A DNA stretch of 64,000 nt from Methylophilaceae bacterium (GCA_947379975.1 CANCPF010000001.1:1-64000), one strand, 5' to 3'. Counted from the stretch's first letter, positions 7,970-16,883 are shown. A program made the numbers and translations. Notes: generated by a model not told the origin, from the letters alone.

Positions 7970-8378
7970 CGAGTAAATTCAGGAGAGTAAATTATATATG
8001 ATTAGCAGTTTTTGTTAGTTAGGCTAGCAACAAAATTCAAAGAATACCGCTCAACAAAAAGTCTCAATTTGAGAGATAATTTTCCAGCAACAATGTCACC
8101 TGCATCACTAGTCAATAAACAGCGTAACATACACTTCCCATGCATTAAATCAGCGGCAACCAATAGATTTAAATCGTCATCTTGCCAGCAATAATTACCG
8201 TAAAATTAAACGTATTAAAAATACACCCAATAAAACTAAATAAAACTAAATAAAAGTAAATAAAAGTAAATAAAAATTAGTGCTACCATAAAGCTGTCTG
8301 AATACATTACTTAAGCGCTTTTAAAAACGAAGCTAATCAAAAACCAATAGAAAACTAAAACCACACAAAAACCTATTT
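7970..8378. other. AT-rich intergenic region (409 bases)
   Basis: No supported gene. A short open frame at 8012-8194 has no recognisable motif, low-complexity composition and no ribosome-binding site. The only clear structure is the 10-base tandem repeat at 8229-8276. The promoter of the peroxiredoxin gene must lie in the last 100 bases, but I could not place it confidently. Confidence 0.6.
8229..8276. repeat. 10-base AT-rich tandem repeat, about five copies
   Basis: Two units of TAAAACTAAA (8231-8250), two of TAAAAGTAAA (8251-8270) and a partial fifth follow one another exactly. The change from C to G halfway suggests duplication of two variants. It lies about 100 bases upstream of the prxQ-like gene. 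Confidence 0.85.
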
Positions 8379-8918
8379 ATGACTCTTAAAATATTCCTTT
8401 ATCTTATAGCTTTAATTTTAGCCATTTTAGGTTACCGCAGTTATGCAAATGCCAGTAACAGACTACAAGTTGGAGATGATGCCCCTAGCTTTACGCTAAA
8501 CGATGCGCAAGGGCAAACGCATTATTTGTCCGATTATGCGGGGAAATATCTAGTGCTATACTTTTACCCAAAAGATGACACTCCGGGATGCACCAAGGAA
8601 GCTTGCCACTTTAGAGATGATATGGCGCAACTTGAAAAGTTGGGTGCAAAGGTAGTTGGCATTAGTGTTGACAACAGCCAATCACATGACGAATTTGCAA
8701 AAAAATATAATTTACCTTTTGCACTACTGGCTGACACCAAGGGTAAAGTGGCTGATAGCTACAATGCACTAAGTAACTTTTATGTAATAAAAATTGCAAA
8801 GCGCTACACATTTTTAATTAATCCCAACGGTAAAATCACTAAAATTTACACTAGTGTTGATACCTCAAAACATTCTCAGCAAATTATTGACGATTTGAAG
8901 GCAATTCAAAGTAAATAG
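8379..8918 (+). CDS. PrxQ/BCP-type peroxiredoxin with an N-terminal membrane segment
   Basis: A 179-residue thiol peroxidase of the AhpC/TSA family that reduces hydrogen peroxide and organic hydroperoxides. The active site YFYPKDDTPGCTKEACHF has the peroxidatic Cys71 and the resolving Cys76 five residues later, the PrxQ arrangement. The first 23 residues (KIFLYLIALILAILGY) form a hydrophobic helix that ordinary cytoplasmic BCP lacks. It ends in ANAS, so it could be a cleavable signal peptide or an anchor placing the enzyme in the periplasm. The thioredoxin-fold part starts at about residue 30. Confidence 0.9.
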   Translation: MTLKIFLYLIALILAILGYRSYANASNRLQVGDDAPSFTLNDAQGQTHYLSDYAGKYLVLYFYPKDDTPGCTKEACHFRDDMAQLEKLGAKVVGISVDNSQSHDEFAKKYNLPFALLADTKGKVADSYNALSNFYVIKIAKRYTFLINPNGKITKIYTSVDTSKHSQQIIDDLKAIQSK

Positions 8919-9020
8919 TCGCTTTCGCCGATTAACGTTAGCGTCATATAAATAATATCGTAGCCTGACCAAGTTCTATTTCTAAAATACCGCCCACTAA
9001 AAGTACAAAAGGACACGATA

Positions 9021-9392
9021 TTGATAAATTTAAAAGGTTTAATTAAATATTTTCTATTGCTTGCAGTAATTGCTGGAGCAGTCTTCGCCTTATATACATG
9101 GGCAAGTTTAAACTGGGTATATTCATCTGGTGAACGTGCTGGTTATGTACAAAAATTTTCGCTTAAAGGCTATGTTTGCAAAACATGGGAAGGTGAAATT
9201 GTCCTAGTTTCTATGCCCGGGACACAGGCGGAGAAGTTTGTTTTCACTGTTAAAGATAAAGCCATCGTAAGCAAAGTGAATGACTCACTTGGAAAAAGAG
9301 TGAAAATTTATTATGAGGAACATAAAGGTATTCCTTCTTCATGCTTTGGTGAAACAGCTTATTATGTTAAAGATCTACAAATATTAGAATAG
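9021..9392 (+). CDS. conserved membrane-anchored hypothetical protein
   Basis: A 123-residue protein of unknown function. One transmembrane helix (about residues 9-27) is followed by a soluble domain that is probably periplasmic, containing KGYVCKTWEGEI, VKDKAIVSKVN and VKIYYEEHKGIPSSCFGETAYYV; its two cysteines could pair. The start is TTG at 9021, supported by an AAAGGA ribosome-binding site seven bases upstream. Proteins of this layout are common in Proteobacteria and are sometimes wrongly labelled 6-phosphogluconate dehydrogenase; nothing here supports that. Confidence 0.75.
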   Translation: MINLKGLIKYFLLLAVIAGAVFALYTWASLNWVYSSGERAGYVQKFSLKGYVCKTWEGEIVLVSMPGTQAEKFVFTVKDKAIVSKVNDSLGKRVKIYYEEHKGIPSSCFGETAYYVKDLQILE

Positions 9393-9449
9393 CAGTGCCA
9401 TTAATCACTAAAAACACTCCAATACAATTAAGCATACCGTTTTATAACA

Positions 9450-9944
9450 ATGGCCGACGAAAAAAATTACATCACCCCTCAAGGTCACGCCAAGCTTGAG
9501 GCTGAGTTTAACGAACTCCTAAAAGTTGAACGTCCAGCCTTGGTTAAAGTCGTTTCTTGGGCAGCTGGCAATGGCGATAGAAGTGAAAATGGTGATTACA
9601 TTTATGGCAAAAGGCGTTTGCGCCAAATAGATGGCCGTTTACGCTTCTTAATGCAACGCATGGATTTAGCCGTCATCGTCGACCCTGCGACGCAGCAAGG
9701 CTTAGAAAAAGTATTTTTTGGGGCGTGGATCACACTATTTTCACTAAAAGACGATATTGAACACCGCTACCGCATTGTCGGAAAAGACGAATTAGAGCCA
9801 TCATTAGGCTATATCAGCTGGGTTTCGCCATTAGCTAAAGCCTTACTGGGTAAGCAAATCGGCGATATTATTAAAGTCACCGCACCGGTCGGTGAAGAAC
9901 AATATGAAATTATTGATGTGCAATATCAAATACCTGCAGTCTAA
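9450..9944 (+). CDS. greB: transcription elongation factor GreB
   Basis: A 164-residue Gre factor that enters the secondary channel of RNA polymerase and stimulates cleavage of backtracked RNA. The N-terminal coiled coil (YITPQGHAKLEAEF...) ends in the acidic tip GDRSENGDYIYGKRRLRQID, where the tyrosine and KRRLRQID stretch mark GreB rather than GreA. The C-terminal FKBP-like domain includes DELEPSLGYISWVSPLAKALLG. It lies 15 bases before earP, probably in one transcript. Confidence 0.95.
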   Translation: MADEKNYITPQGHAKLEAEFNELLKVERPALVKVVSWAAGNGDRSENGDYIYGKRRLRQIDGRLRFLMQRMDLAVIVDPATQQGLEKVFFGAWITLFSLKDDIEHRYRIVGKDELEPSLGYISWVSPLAKALLGKQIGDIIKVTAPVGEEQYEIIDVQYQIPAV

Positions 9945-9958
9945 AAACAAACAATTGT

Positions 9959-11134
9959 ATGCGTCATACTAAAAGCAATCGCTGGGATATTTTTTGCAAA
10001 ATTGTCGACAACTATGGTGACATAGGTGTCTGCTGGCGCTTAAGCCAGCAACTAGCTCACGAACATAATTTAACGATACGTTTGTTGATTGATGATATGG
10101 CGAGTGCAAAAAAAATCATCACCAATTTAGATATTAGCAAGCAATCTCAGTTAATTAATGGTGTACAAGTGTGTGTTTGGCCTACCCTAAAAAATACGGC
10201 TACCGCAGATGCTGCGGATGTAGTACTGGAAACTTTCTCTTGCGCACTGCCAGATTTTTATCTTCAACAAATGGTGCAGCAAGATTCTATCTGGATTAAT
10301 TTAGAATATCTTTCTGCAGAAAAATGGGTCAGTGACTTTCATGCTAAGCCTTCACCACAAGCTACGCTAGCCATTACCAAGCATTATTTTTTCCCCGGCT
10401 TTAAAGATGACACCGGCGGCTTGATTCGCGAAAGAGAGTTAATTACTGAACGGAATATCTTTACAAACAATAAAGAAAAGCAATTTCAATTTTGGCAGAA
10501 GATTGGTATTTACGGCGCAGATAATTTTACAGCTGATACGGTCAAAATATCCTTATTTTGTTATGCACAAGCCAACATCACCGGCCTGATTGAATCATTA
10601 GTCACTACAAATCAGTGCACAAAGCTATTCATTCCATTTAACAGCGCAATTGCTATCAGCCTTGAAAAACTAGTCGATATTAAGCAACATAATTTGAATG
10701 GAATACACCGAGGCAATCTAACCATACACTTACTGCCGTTTTTATCTCAAGCGGATTATGACTGCTTATTATGGGCGTGTGATTTAAACTTTGTACGCGG
10801 GGAAGATAGCTGGATACGTGCTATTTGGGCAGAAAAGCCTTTTATTTGGCAACCTTATATTCAATCCGATGAAACGCATATTCTAAAACTCAAGGCATTT
10901 TTAGATTTATACTTAAGCGCTGCCACGTCAGAAATAAGTACCTTAATAAACGAATCACAACTCGCCTGGTCAAGCGCTGATACAACAACACAGATGCCAA
11001 TAAATCACTTAATTGAACAGCTACCAGCGATTCAAAATTACGCTAAAAAAGTCACGAAGACTCTTATGCTACAACCAGACCTTGCTACAAAGCTGATGAT
11101 TTTTAGTGAAAATTTGGCTAAAAATAAGGTATAA
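9959..11134 (+). CDS. earP: EarP, EF-P Arg32 rhamnosyltransferase
   Basis: A 391-residue GT-B glycosyltransferase that adds rhamnose from dTDP-rhamnose to Arg32 of elongation factor P. The diagnostic N-terminus WDIFCKIVDNYGDIGVCWRL carries the catalytic aspartate in the GDIG segment. Later family blocks are FFPGFKDDTGGLIRERELI and LNFVRGEDSWIRAIWAEKPFIWQPY, the nucleotide-sugar site. The target efp follows 77 bases downstream and has arginine at position 32, so the pair is consistent. A TATAAT at 11130-11135 overlaps the end of the gene and could give efp its own promoter. Confidence 0.96.
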   Translation: MRHTKSNRWDIFCKIVDNYGDIGVCWRLSQQLAHEHNLTIRLLIDDMASAKKIITNLDISKQSQLINGVQVCVWPTLKNTATADAADVVLETFSCALPDFYLQQMVQQDSIWINLEYLSAEKWVSDFHAKPSPQATLAITKHYFFPGFKDDTGGLIRERELITERNIFTNNKEKQFQFWQKIGIYGADNFTADTVKISLFCYAQANITGLIESLVTTNQCTKLFIPFNSAIAISLEKLVDIKQHNLNGIHRGNLTIHLLPFLSQADYDCLLWACDLNFVRGEDSWIRAIWAEKPFIWQPYIQSDETHILKLKAFLDLYLSAATSEISTLINESQLAWSSADTTTQMPINHLIEQLPAIQNYAKKVTKTLMLQPDLATKLMIFSENLAKNKV

Positions 11135-11135
11135 T
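11130..11135 (+). promoter_or_regulatory. -10 box for efp
   Basis: A perfect TATAAT lies at the earP stop, about 75 bases before the efp start. The -35 region is poor (TGAAAA at 17 bases). Independent transcription of efp at high level would make sense for a translation factor. Confidence 0.4.
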
Positions 11136-11211
11136 TTGCCGATTTGCTTACAGTCAACTTTATGCACGCAGCAAAATTATCAATTAAAAACTTAACTTAG
11201 CAGGGCAATTT

Positions 11212-11772
11212 ATGAAAACAGCACAAGAACTTCGCGCCGGTAACGTCATTATGGTCGGCACTGACCCATTGGTAGTGGTTAAGGCAGAATATACTAAATC
11301 TGGCCGCAGCACTGCTGTCGTAAAAATGAAATTTAAAAACTTGTTAACAGATACGCCAAGCGAGACAATTTACGGCGCTGGTGACAAATTTGAAGTGGTT
11401 ATTCTAGAGAAAAAAGAAGCGACTTACTCTTACTTTGCTGATCCTAGCTATGTGTTTATGGATGCTGAATATAACCAGTACGATGTAGATGCCGAGTTCA
11501 TGGCAGATAGCTTACCGTACCTTGAAGATGGTATGGCGGTAGATATTCGCTTTTATAACGAGAAACCAATTTCAGTAGAATTGCCAACCACTGTAGTGCG
11601 CGAAATCACTTATACTGAACCGGCAGTTAAAGGCGACACTTCAGGTAAAGTAATGAAGCCAGCTAAAATTGCCTCTGGTCATGAGTTCCCAGTGCCATTA
11701 TTCTGTAGCACAGGTGACAAAATTGAAATTGATACGCGTACTGGTGAATACAGAAACCGCGTATTGAAATAA
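11212..11772 (+). CDS. efp: translation elongation factor P
   Basis: A 186-residue EF-P with its three beta-barrel domains. It relieves ribosomes stalled on polyproline. The loop reaching the peptidyl-transferase centre reads TKSGRSTAVV and has Arg32, the residue rhamnosylated by EarP, in place of the lysine used in the EpmA-type system. The C-terminal signature GDKIEIDTRTGEYRNR is present. The gene has a GCAGGGCAATTT leader with a good ribosome-binding site and is followed by a strong terminator. Confidence 0.98.
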   Translation: MKTAQELRAGNVIMVGTDPLVVVKAEYTKSGRSTAVVKMKFKNLLTDTPSETIYGAGDKFEVVILEKKEATYSYFADPSYVFMDAEYNQYDVDAEFMADSLPYLEDGMAVDIRFYNEKPISVELPTTVVREITYTEPAVKGDTSGKVMKPAKIASGHEFPVPLFCSTGDKIEIDTRTGEYRNRVLK

Positions 11773-11821
11773 GCACATTAAACCTTTGCAAAGGTCAATA
11801 ATTACCTAGCAATGTTTACCC

Positions 11822-11848
11822 AAAAAGGAGCCGATGGCTCCTTTTTTT
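11822..11848 (+). terminator. rho-independent terminator after efp
   Basis: An AAAAAGGAGCC arm, GAT loop and GGCTCCTTTTTTT arm with a T run; placed 50 bases after efp. Confidence 0.93.
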
Positions 11849-11919
11849 ATGCCTAAAAAGACTTAATCGCGTTATGATAGCGCACTAATATTAAGCGCTG
11901 ATATCCGCTGAGGTCCGCT

Positions 11920-12597
11920 ATGAACGACAAACAATTAGTCGCTATACAAGCAGCAACTTATGTCAAAGACGGCATGCTTATCGGCCTAGGAACAGGCTCT
12001 ACTGCCAATTACTTTATTGAAGAACTCGCGCGTCGCCAACGTGATGAAGGCTTAAAAATCAGCACGGTAGCCAGTTCCACTGTTAGCGCAAATATGGCGC
12101 AAGCATTGCATTTACCTATCATTGCCTTAGAACATATTAGCTACATTGATTTATATGTGGATGGTGCGGATGAAATTACACCAGATATGACCTTACTTAA
12201 AGGACGCGGCAGCGATTTAGTCAAAGAAAAATTGCTGGCCAAAGCAGCGACACAATTTATTGTGGTAGCCGATGAAAGTAAGCTAGTCAGTCACATCGGA
12301 CAAAATTTTGTCATACCAATTGAGGTCATTCCATTTGCTTGGCAACTTGCAAAAAAAAGCTTGATTGATGTTGGTGCAGAAGGTGATTTACGTCCTAATG
12401 CTGCTAAAGATGGCTTTTGGGTAACCTCGCATGGTAGCTACGTACTCGATATGAAGTTCGACAAAAATATTGATGCACAAGCACTAAATACCCTCATCAA
12501 CAACACACCTGGCGTGGTTGAGCATGGCATTTTCTATAGTCTCACTGACGCAGTGCTCATTGCAAAAAATGGCCAAATAACTGAGCGCTGGCGCTAG
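11920..12597 (+). CDS. rpiA: ribose-5-phosphate isomerase A
   Basis: A 225-residue isomerase that interconverts ribose 5-phosphate and ribulose 5-phosphate. The family motifs GLGTGSTANYFIEEL, YVDGADEI (catalytic Asp) and LLKGRGSDLVKEKLLA are all present, and length is normal (E. coli 219). A TGAGG ribosome-binding site precedes the ATG. In a methylotroph this enzyme also supplies ribulose 5-phosphate for formaldehyde fixation. mltF starts nine bases downstream. Confidence 0.97.
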   Translation: MNDKQLVAIQAATYVKDGMLIGLGTGSTANYFIEELARRQRDEGLKISTVASSTVSANMAQALHLPIIALEHISYIDLYVDGADEITPDMTLLKGRGSDLVKEKLLAKAATQFIVVADESKLVSHIGQNFVIPIEVIPFAWQLAKKSLIDVGAEGDLRPNAAKDGFWVTSHGSYVLDMKFDKNIDAQALNTLINNTPGVVEHGIFYSLTDAVLIAKNGQITERWR

Positions 12598-12605
12598 GCT
12601 TTTTA

Positions 12606-14060
12606 ATGAGTGTCCTGCTTAAATTCACTGCCATGCCTTACAAAAAAAACAATCTCATGATGAGTTTTTTAATATCGTTTGCTGTCGCCTTTCTGCTGAC
12701 TGCTTGCACGCCATCTGACGATAATTCAAAAAAAGGTAGCGTAGATAGCCAGAAAAAAGAACTGATTTTTGTTACACACAATGGCCCAACCACTTATTAC
12801 ATGAATGGTGATAATGAATTTTCTGGCATTGAATATGACTTAGCCGCTTTATTTGTGAAAGATTTCGCACCAGAATATCAAATAAAATTCTTATTAGTAC
12901 CAAGTATCAGCGACGTTATTCCTACACTACTTAAAGGCAAAGCTAATATTGCCGCTGCCAATTTGACTGTCACGCGGCTTAGGCAACAGCTCGTTCAATT
13001 TTCAAAACCTTATCAAGAAACACAACAGCAATTGGTCTACAACAATGAAGTAGGTGATAAACCGAAAAATATAGCCGCTATTGCAGGTAGAAAAATTGCG
13101 GTGCCTGCTGGCACTAGTTTTGCAGAACGGTTGAGCCAAATACAAGAAAAAGAGCCTTCATTGCATTGGCATGCTCTCAAGCAAACGAATTCAGAAACAC
13201 TGTTAGATGAAGTTGCGACTGGCGTTCTAGACTTTACTATCGCTGACAGTTATTTAGTGGCGATAATGCAAAACTACTATCCAAATCTAGAGGTGGCGAT
13301 GCCTTTAGGCGATACTGAAAAAATTGCATGGGCTTTAGCAAAAAATGCTGATCCTGCACTAGTAAAAAAAGTGAATATGTTTTTTGATAAAATCAAAAAG
13401 GATGGCACCTTACATAATCTACTTGACCGCTATTATGGTAATTCTAATCGTCTAAATACATTAGATATCACCACTTTTATGAAACTCACAGACACACTAT
13501 TACCAAAATATAGAAATATCTTTAAGCAGGCACAGGAAATCACTGGTATTGATTGGCGTTTATTAGCAGCCGTCAGCTACCGTGAATCACACTGGGACAC
13601 CTTCAGCACCTCACCCACCAATGTGCGAGGTTTGATGATGCTAACAGAAAGCACTGCTGACTTAATGGGCGTAACCGACAGGCTAGACCCCAAGCAAAGC
13701 ATACCCGCCGGTGCTAAATATATCGTTAAAATGATAGAAGCTGTACCAGAACGCATACCTGAGCCTGATCGCACTTATATGGCTTTGGCCGCCTACAACA
13801 TTGGTTACGCCCACGTAGAGGACGCCAGAATACTGGCTAAGCGTTTAAATCTTAATCCAGATAGATGGGCAGATGTGAAGAAAACCTTGGTGTTATTAAA
13901 TAACCCAGAATACTACCTAGATGCAAAATACGGCTATGCAAGTGGCGGTGCACCTGTGATTTTTGTTGAATCTATACGCAGTTATCAACGCATTTTAGAA
14001 CGTTATCAGGCCAGCCATAATACGGATTTATTTAGTTTTAAATTTTCACATACTAAATAA
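12606..14060 (+). CDS. MltF-type lytic murein transglycosylase lipoprotein
   Basis: A 484-residue protein with two domains. A lipoprotein signal (hydrophobic FLISFAVAFLLTACTP, lipobox LTAC) is followed by a substrate-binding-protein-like domain (about 50-275) and a C-terminal SLT domain (about 295-450) with the catalytic glutamate in AAVSYRESHWD and the GLMMLTESTADLMGV block. It cleaves peptidoglycan glycan strands at the outer membrane. The open frame starts at 12606, but the ATG at 12633, closer to the basic signal-peptide start MPYKKN, is also possible. No RBS clearly decides. Confidence 0.9.
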   Translation: MSVLLKFTAMPYKKNNLMMSFLISFAVAFLLTACTPSDDNSKKGSVDSQKKELIFVTHNGPTTYYMNGDNEFSGIEYDLAALFVKDFAPEYQIKFLLVPSISDVIPTLLKGKANIAAANLTVTRLRQQLVQFSKPYQETQQQLVYNNEVGDKPKNIAAIAGRKIAVPAGTSFAERLSQIQEKEPSLHWHALKQTNSETLLDEVATGVLDFTIADSYLVAIMQNYYPNLEVAMPLGDTEKIAWALAKNADPALVKKVNMFFDKIKKDGTLHNLLDRYYGNSNRLNTLDITTFMKLTDTLLPKYRNIFKQAQEITGIDWRLLAAVSYRESHWDTFSTSPTNVRGLMMLTESTADLMGVTDRLDPKQSIPAGAKYIVKMIEAVPERIPEPDRTYMALAAYNIGYAHVEDARILAKRLNLNPDRWADVKKTLVLLNNPEYYLDAKYGYASGGAPVIFVESIRSYQRILERYQASHNTDLFSFKFSHTK

Positions 14061-14117
14061 AGCATGATAAATAGCTAAGTGAAGCTTCTAGTCGCCGCTA
14101 TAGCAGCGAATATCAGT

Positions 14118-15395
14118 TTATCTGACTGTTATCACTGCAAGATTATTCATATAAGGTCGCAGCACCTCAGGCACGGTCACGCTGCCATCCGCATTTTGAT
14201 AGTTCTCAAGCACTGCAACCAATGTGCGCCCTACGGCTAAACCTGAACCATTCAAGGTATGCACAAACTCCATTTTACCGCTTTCGTTTTTAAAACGCGC
14301 CTGTAATCTACGTGCTTGAAAAGCCTCGCAGTTAGAAACAGAAGATATTTCACGGTAAGTATTTTGTGCTGGCAACCAAACTTCGAGATCATAGGTTTTG
14401 GCCGCGCCAAATCCCATATCACCGACACAAAGCGATACCACACGATACGGTAAGGCCAGCGCCTTTAAGATATTTTCAGCATGACCAACCATGTCTTCCA
14501 ATGCAGCATAACTAGTATCAGGATGGACGATCTGCACCATCTCAACTTTATCAAACTGATGTTGGCGTATCATGCCTTTGGTATCGCGGCCGTAAGAGCC
14601 TGCCTCAGAACGAAAACATGGTGTGTGTGCGGTGAGTTTAATTGGCAATGATTCTAAGGCGATGATTTCATCACGCACAGTATTGGTGAGTGTCACTTCT
14701 GAAGTCGGGATTAAATACAGCTTGCTATCGTTGTGCTGCAAGCTAAACAAATCTTCTTCAAACTTAGGTAATTGACCAGTGCCGGTCAGCGTTGCCGCAT
14801 TCACCAAATATGGTGTATAGCACTCCTCATAACCATGCTGCTCAGTCTGTGTATCCAGCATAAATTGCGCTAGCGCACGATGCAGCTTAGCTATCTGACC
14901 ACGCATAAAAGTGAAGCGCGCACCTGAGAGCTTAATGCCGGTATCGAAATCCAAACCTAACGGTGTGCCCACATCGGTATGGTCTTTGATTTCAAAATCA
15001 AAGTTACGTGGCGTGCCCACTTGCCGCAGCTCAACATTATCGGCTTCCGATTTACCTGCAGGTACGCTTTCATGCGGTAGATTCGGAACATTCAACAACA
15101 TGTTTTGCAACTCGGTTTGCAACTCCACTAATCGTACTTCATCCGCTTTTAGTTGGTCACCTAAACCGGCCACTTCAGCCATAATTGCGCTCACATCCTC
15201 GCCTTTAGACTTAGCAAAACCAATCTGTTTAGAACTATTGTTGCGCTTGGCTTGTAGTTCTTGGGTGCGAGTTTGAACGGTTTTACGCTCGTTCTCTAAC
15301 GCAGTGAAACTGGCTGAATTAAAATCAAAACCGCGTTTCTTCAATAAGCTAACTACACCGTCTAAATCATTTCTTAAGGCTTGGATATCTAACAT
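14118..15395 (-). CDS. serS: seryl-tRNA synthetase
   Basis: A 425-residue class II synthetase that charges tRNA-Ser and tRNA-Sec. The N-terminal coiled-coil arm (about residues 25-105) binds the tRNA long variable arm. Motif 2 is CFRSEAGSYGRDTKGMIRQH, followed by FDKVEMV; motif 3 is NGSGLAVGRTLVAVLENY. Length is normal. It is convergent with mltF. A GTCATTC-type repeat (15415-15484) separates it from rarA. Confidence 0.98.
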   Translation of the reverse strand: MLDIQALRNDLDGVVSLLKKRGFDFNSASFTALENERKTVQTRTQELQAKRNNSSKQIGFAKSKGEDVSAIMAEVAGLGDQLKADEVRLVELQTELQNMLLNVPNLPHESVPAGKSEADNVELRQVGTPRNFDFEIKDHTDVGTPLGLDFDTGIKLSGARFTFMRGQIAKLHRALAQFMLDTQTEQHGYEECYTPYLVNAATLTGTGQLPKFEEDLFSLQHNDSKLYLIPTSEVTLTNTVRDEIIALESLPIKLTAHTPCFRSEAGSYGRDTKGMIRQHQFDKVEMVQIVHPDTSYAALEDMVGHAENILKALALPYRVVSLCVGDMGFGAAKTYDLEVWLPAQNTYREISSVSNCEAFQARRLQARFKNESGKMEFVHTLNGSGLAVGRTLVAVLENYQNADGSVTVPEVLRPYMNNLAVITVR

Positions 15396-15414
15396 CTAAT
15401 TTTCCTAATATTCT

Positions 15415-15484
15415 GTCATTCTGTGCTCGACACGAAATCCAGTACCGTTTAAGTCACTGGATTCCGACCTTTCGTCGGAATGAC
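15415..15484. repeat. dispersed GTCATTC/GAATGAC inverted-repeat element
   Basis: The element begins GTCATTC and ends GAATGAC. It contains ATCCAGT/ACTGGAT arms and an inner hairpin ATTCCGAC-CTTTC-GTCGGAAT. It sits between rarA and serS and resembles the elements at 24805-24830 and 58935-59002. Confidence 0.65.
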
Positions 15485-15502
15485 ATGGTTTATGGCTATA
15501 TT

Positions 15503-16825
15503 TTATTTTTTGCTTTTTTTATCTAATGCTTGTTTATCTAGTGTACGCAAATGTGCTAATTTTTCCGTGATTTTACCTTCTAAGCCGCGTGGAGTGGGAA
15601 TATAAAATTGTTGTGGAGGAAAATCATCAGGAAAATAATCCACACCGGCAGCGTAAGCCTCAGGTTCGTGATGGGCATATCGATATTCCTTGCCATAATC
15701 TAATGATTTCATCAGTTTTGTCGGCGCGTTTCTTAAATGCAGCGGCACCGGCCTAGAACTATCTTGCCCGACAAAGGCTTTAGCTTGATTATAAGCGTTG
15801 TATGAAGCATTACTTTTGGGGGCAACCGCTAAATAAATAACAGCATTCGAAAGCGCCAACTCTCCTTCTGGTGAACCAAGCCGTTCAAAAATTTGACAGG
15901 CTTCAAGCGCCATACTTTGCGCGCGCGGGTCAGCTAAACCAATATCTTCAATAGCCATACGTACTATGCGTCGGCCCAAATATAATGGATCCGCACCGCC
16001 ATCAAGCATGCGTAAAAACCAATACAAAGCGGCATCCGGATTTGATCCACGGACCGATTTATGCAGGGCCGAAATCTGATCGTAAAATGCTTCGCCGCCT
16101 TTATCAAAGCGACGTAATTTACTGGCCATCGTCGTTTGTAGAAAGGCTTCGTCTATGTCGTTTACATGAGCGCCTTCTGCCGCATTAAATAGGCTTTCTA
16201 CAAAATTCAGCAAACGTCTTGCATCGCCATCCGCATAGGCTAGCACTTGCTCGCGTACATCGTCAGACATAACGATATTTGCAGCGACTAATTGCTGGGC
16301 GCGGTTAAGCAACAAACCTAATTCTGATTCTGATAATGCATTGAGTACAAATACCTGTGAGCGGCTTAATAAAGCACTATTCACTTCAAACGATGGATTC
16401 TCCGTAGTCGCGCCGATAAAGGTAATCAAGCCGCTTTCTACAAAAGGTAGAAAGGCATCCTGCTGACCTTTGTTAAAGCGGTGTACTTCATCGACAAATA
16501 ATATTGTTTTACGGCCATGATGTTGCAAAGTCAGCTCTGCCCGCTCAACTGCCTCACGAATATCTTTAATGCCAGATAACACTGCAGAAATCGGGATGAA
16601 ATCAGCATCAGCGGTATTGGCAATCAGGCGCGCTAAAGTGGTTTTACCTACGCCTGGCGGCCCCCACAAAATCATGGAGGGTAATTTTCCAGACTGAAAA
16701 GCTAATCGCAGCGGTTTACTTTCACCTAAAAGATGCGATTGCCCAACCACTTCATCTAAAGTTTTAGGACGTAATCGCTCGGCGAGTGGTGCTTGCGGCT
16801 GTTTAGAGGTAAATAAACTACTCAA
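15503..16825 (-). CDS. rarA: replication-associated recombination AAA+ ATPase RarA/MgsA
   Basis: A 440-residue clamp-loader-related AAA+ protein that acts at stalled replication forks. The Walker A is WGPPGVGKTT, Walker B ILFVDEVHRF, sensor 1 FIGATTENPSFE and the arginine-finger region LLSRSQVFVL. The C-terminal tetramerisation domain includes KSVRGSNPDAALYWFLRML and YGKEYRYAHHEP. The start is a TTG at 16825, the only in-frame start before the conserved N-terminus; initiation from TTG is therefore likely. It lies in the usual betaproteobacterial order lolA-rarA-serS. Confidence 0.96.
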   Translation of the reverse strand: MSSLFTSKQPQAPLAERLRPKTLDEVVGQSHLLGESKPLRLAFQSGKLPSMILWGPPGVGKTTLARLIANTADADFIPISAVLSGIKDIREAVERAELTLQHHGRKTILFVDEVHRFNKGQQDAFLPFVESGLITFIGATTENPSFEVNSALLSRSQVFVLNALSESELGLLLNRAQQLVAANIVMSDDVREQVLAYADGDARRLLNFVESLFNAAEGAHVNDIDEAFLQTTMASKLRRFDKGGEAFYDQISALHKSVRGSNPDAALYWFLRMLDGGADPLYLGRRIVRMAIEDIGLADPRAQSMALEACQIFERLGSPEGELALSNAVIYLAVAPKSNASYNAYNQAKAFVGQDSSRPVPLHLRNAPTKLMKSLDYGKEYRYAHHEPEAYAAGVDYFPDDFPPQQFYIPTPRGLEGKITEKLAHLRTLDKQALDKKSKK

Positions 16826-16855
16826 AAATTGTTACCTATGCTGACCAAATAAAAA

Positions 16856-16883
16856 GGGCTGTAAGCTTTAAAGCTTACAGCCC
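16856..16883 (-). terminator. terminator after lolA
   Basis: A perfect 28-base palindrome (14-base arms GGGCTGTAAGCTTT) is followed on the minus strand by a T run. It lies between lolA and rarA and would end transcripts coming from ftsK-lolA. Confidence 0.9.

Noticed and set aside
8012..8194. 60-residue open frame in the gap before prxQ
   Set aside because: No ribosome-binding site, no recognisable motif, composition like the surrounding noncoding DNA.
8229..8276. Short CRISPR-like array
   Set aside because: The 10-base units are contiguous with no spacers and no cas genes are present.
9021..9392. 6-phosphogluconate dehydrogenase label for the membrane hypothetical protein
   Set aside because: The protein is 123 residues with one membrane helix and lacks any dinucleotide-binding motif.
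14911..15276. 121-residue frame antisense to serS
   Set aside because: Shadow of the conserved serS frame.
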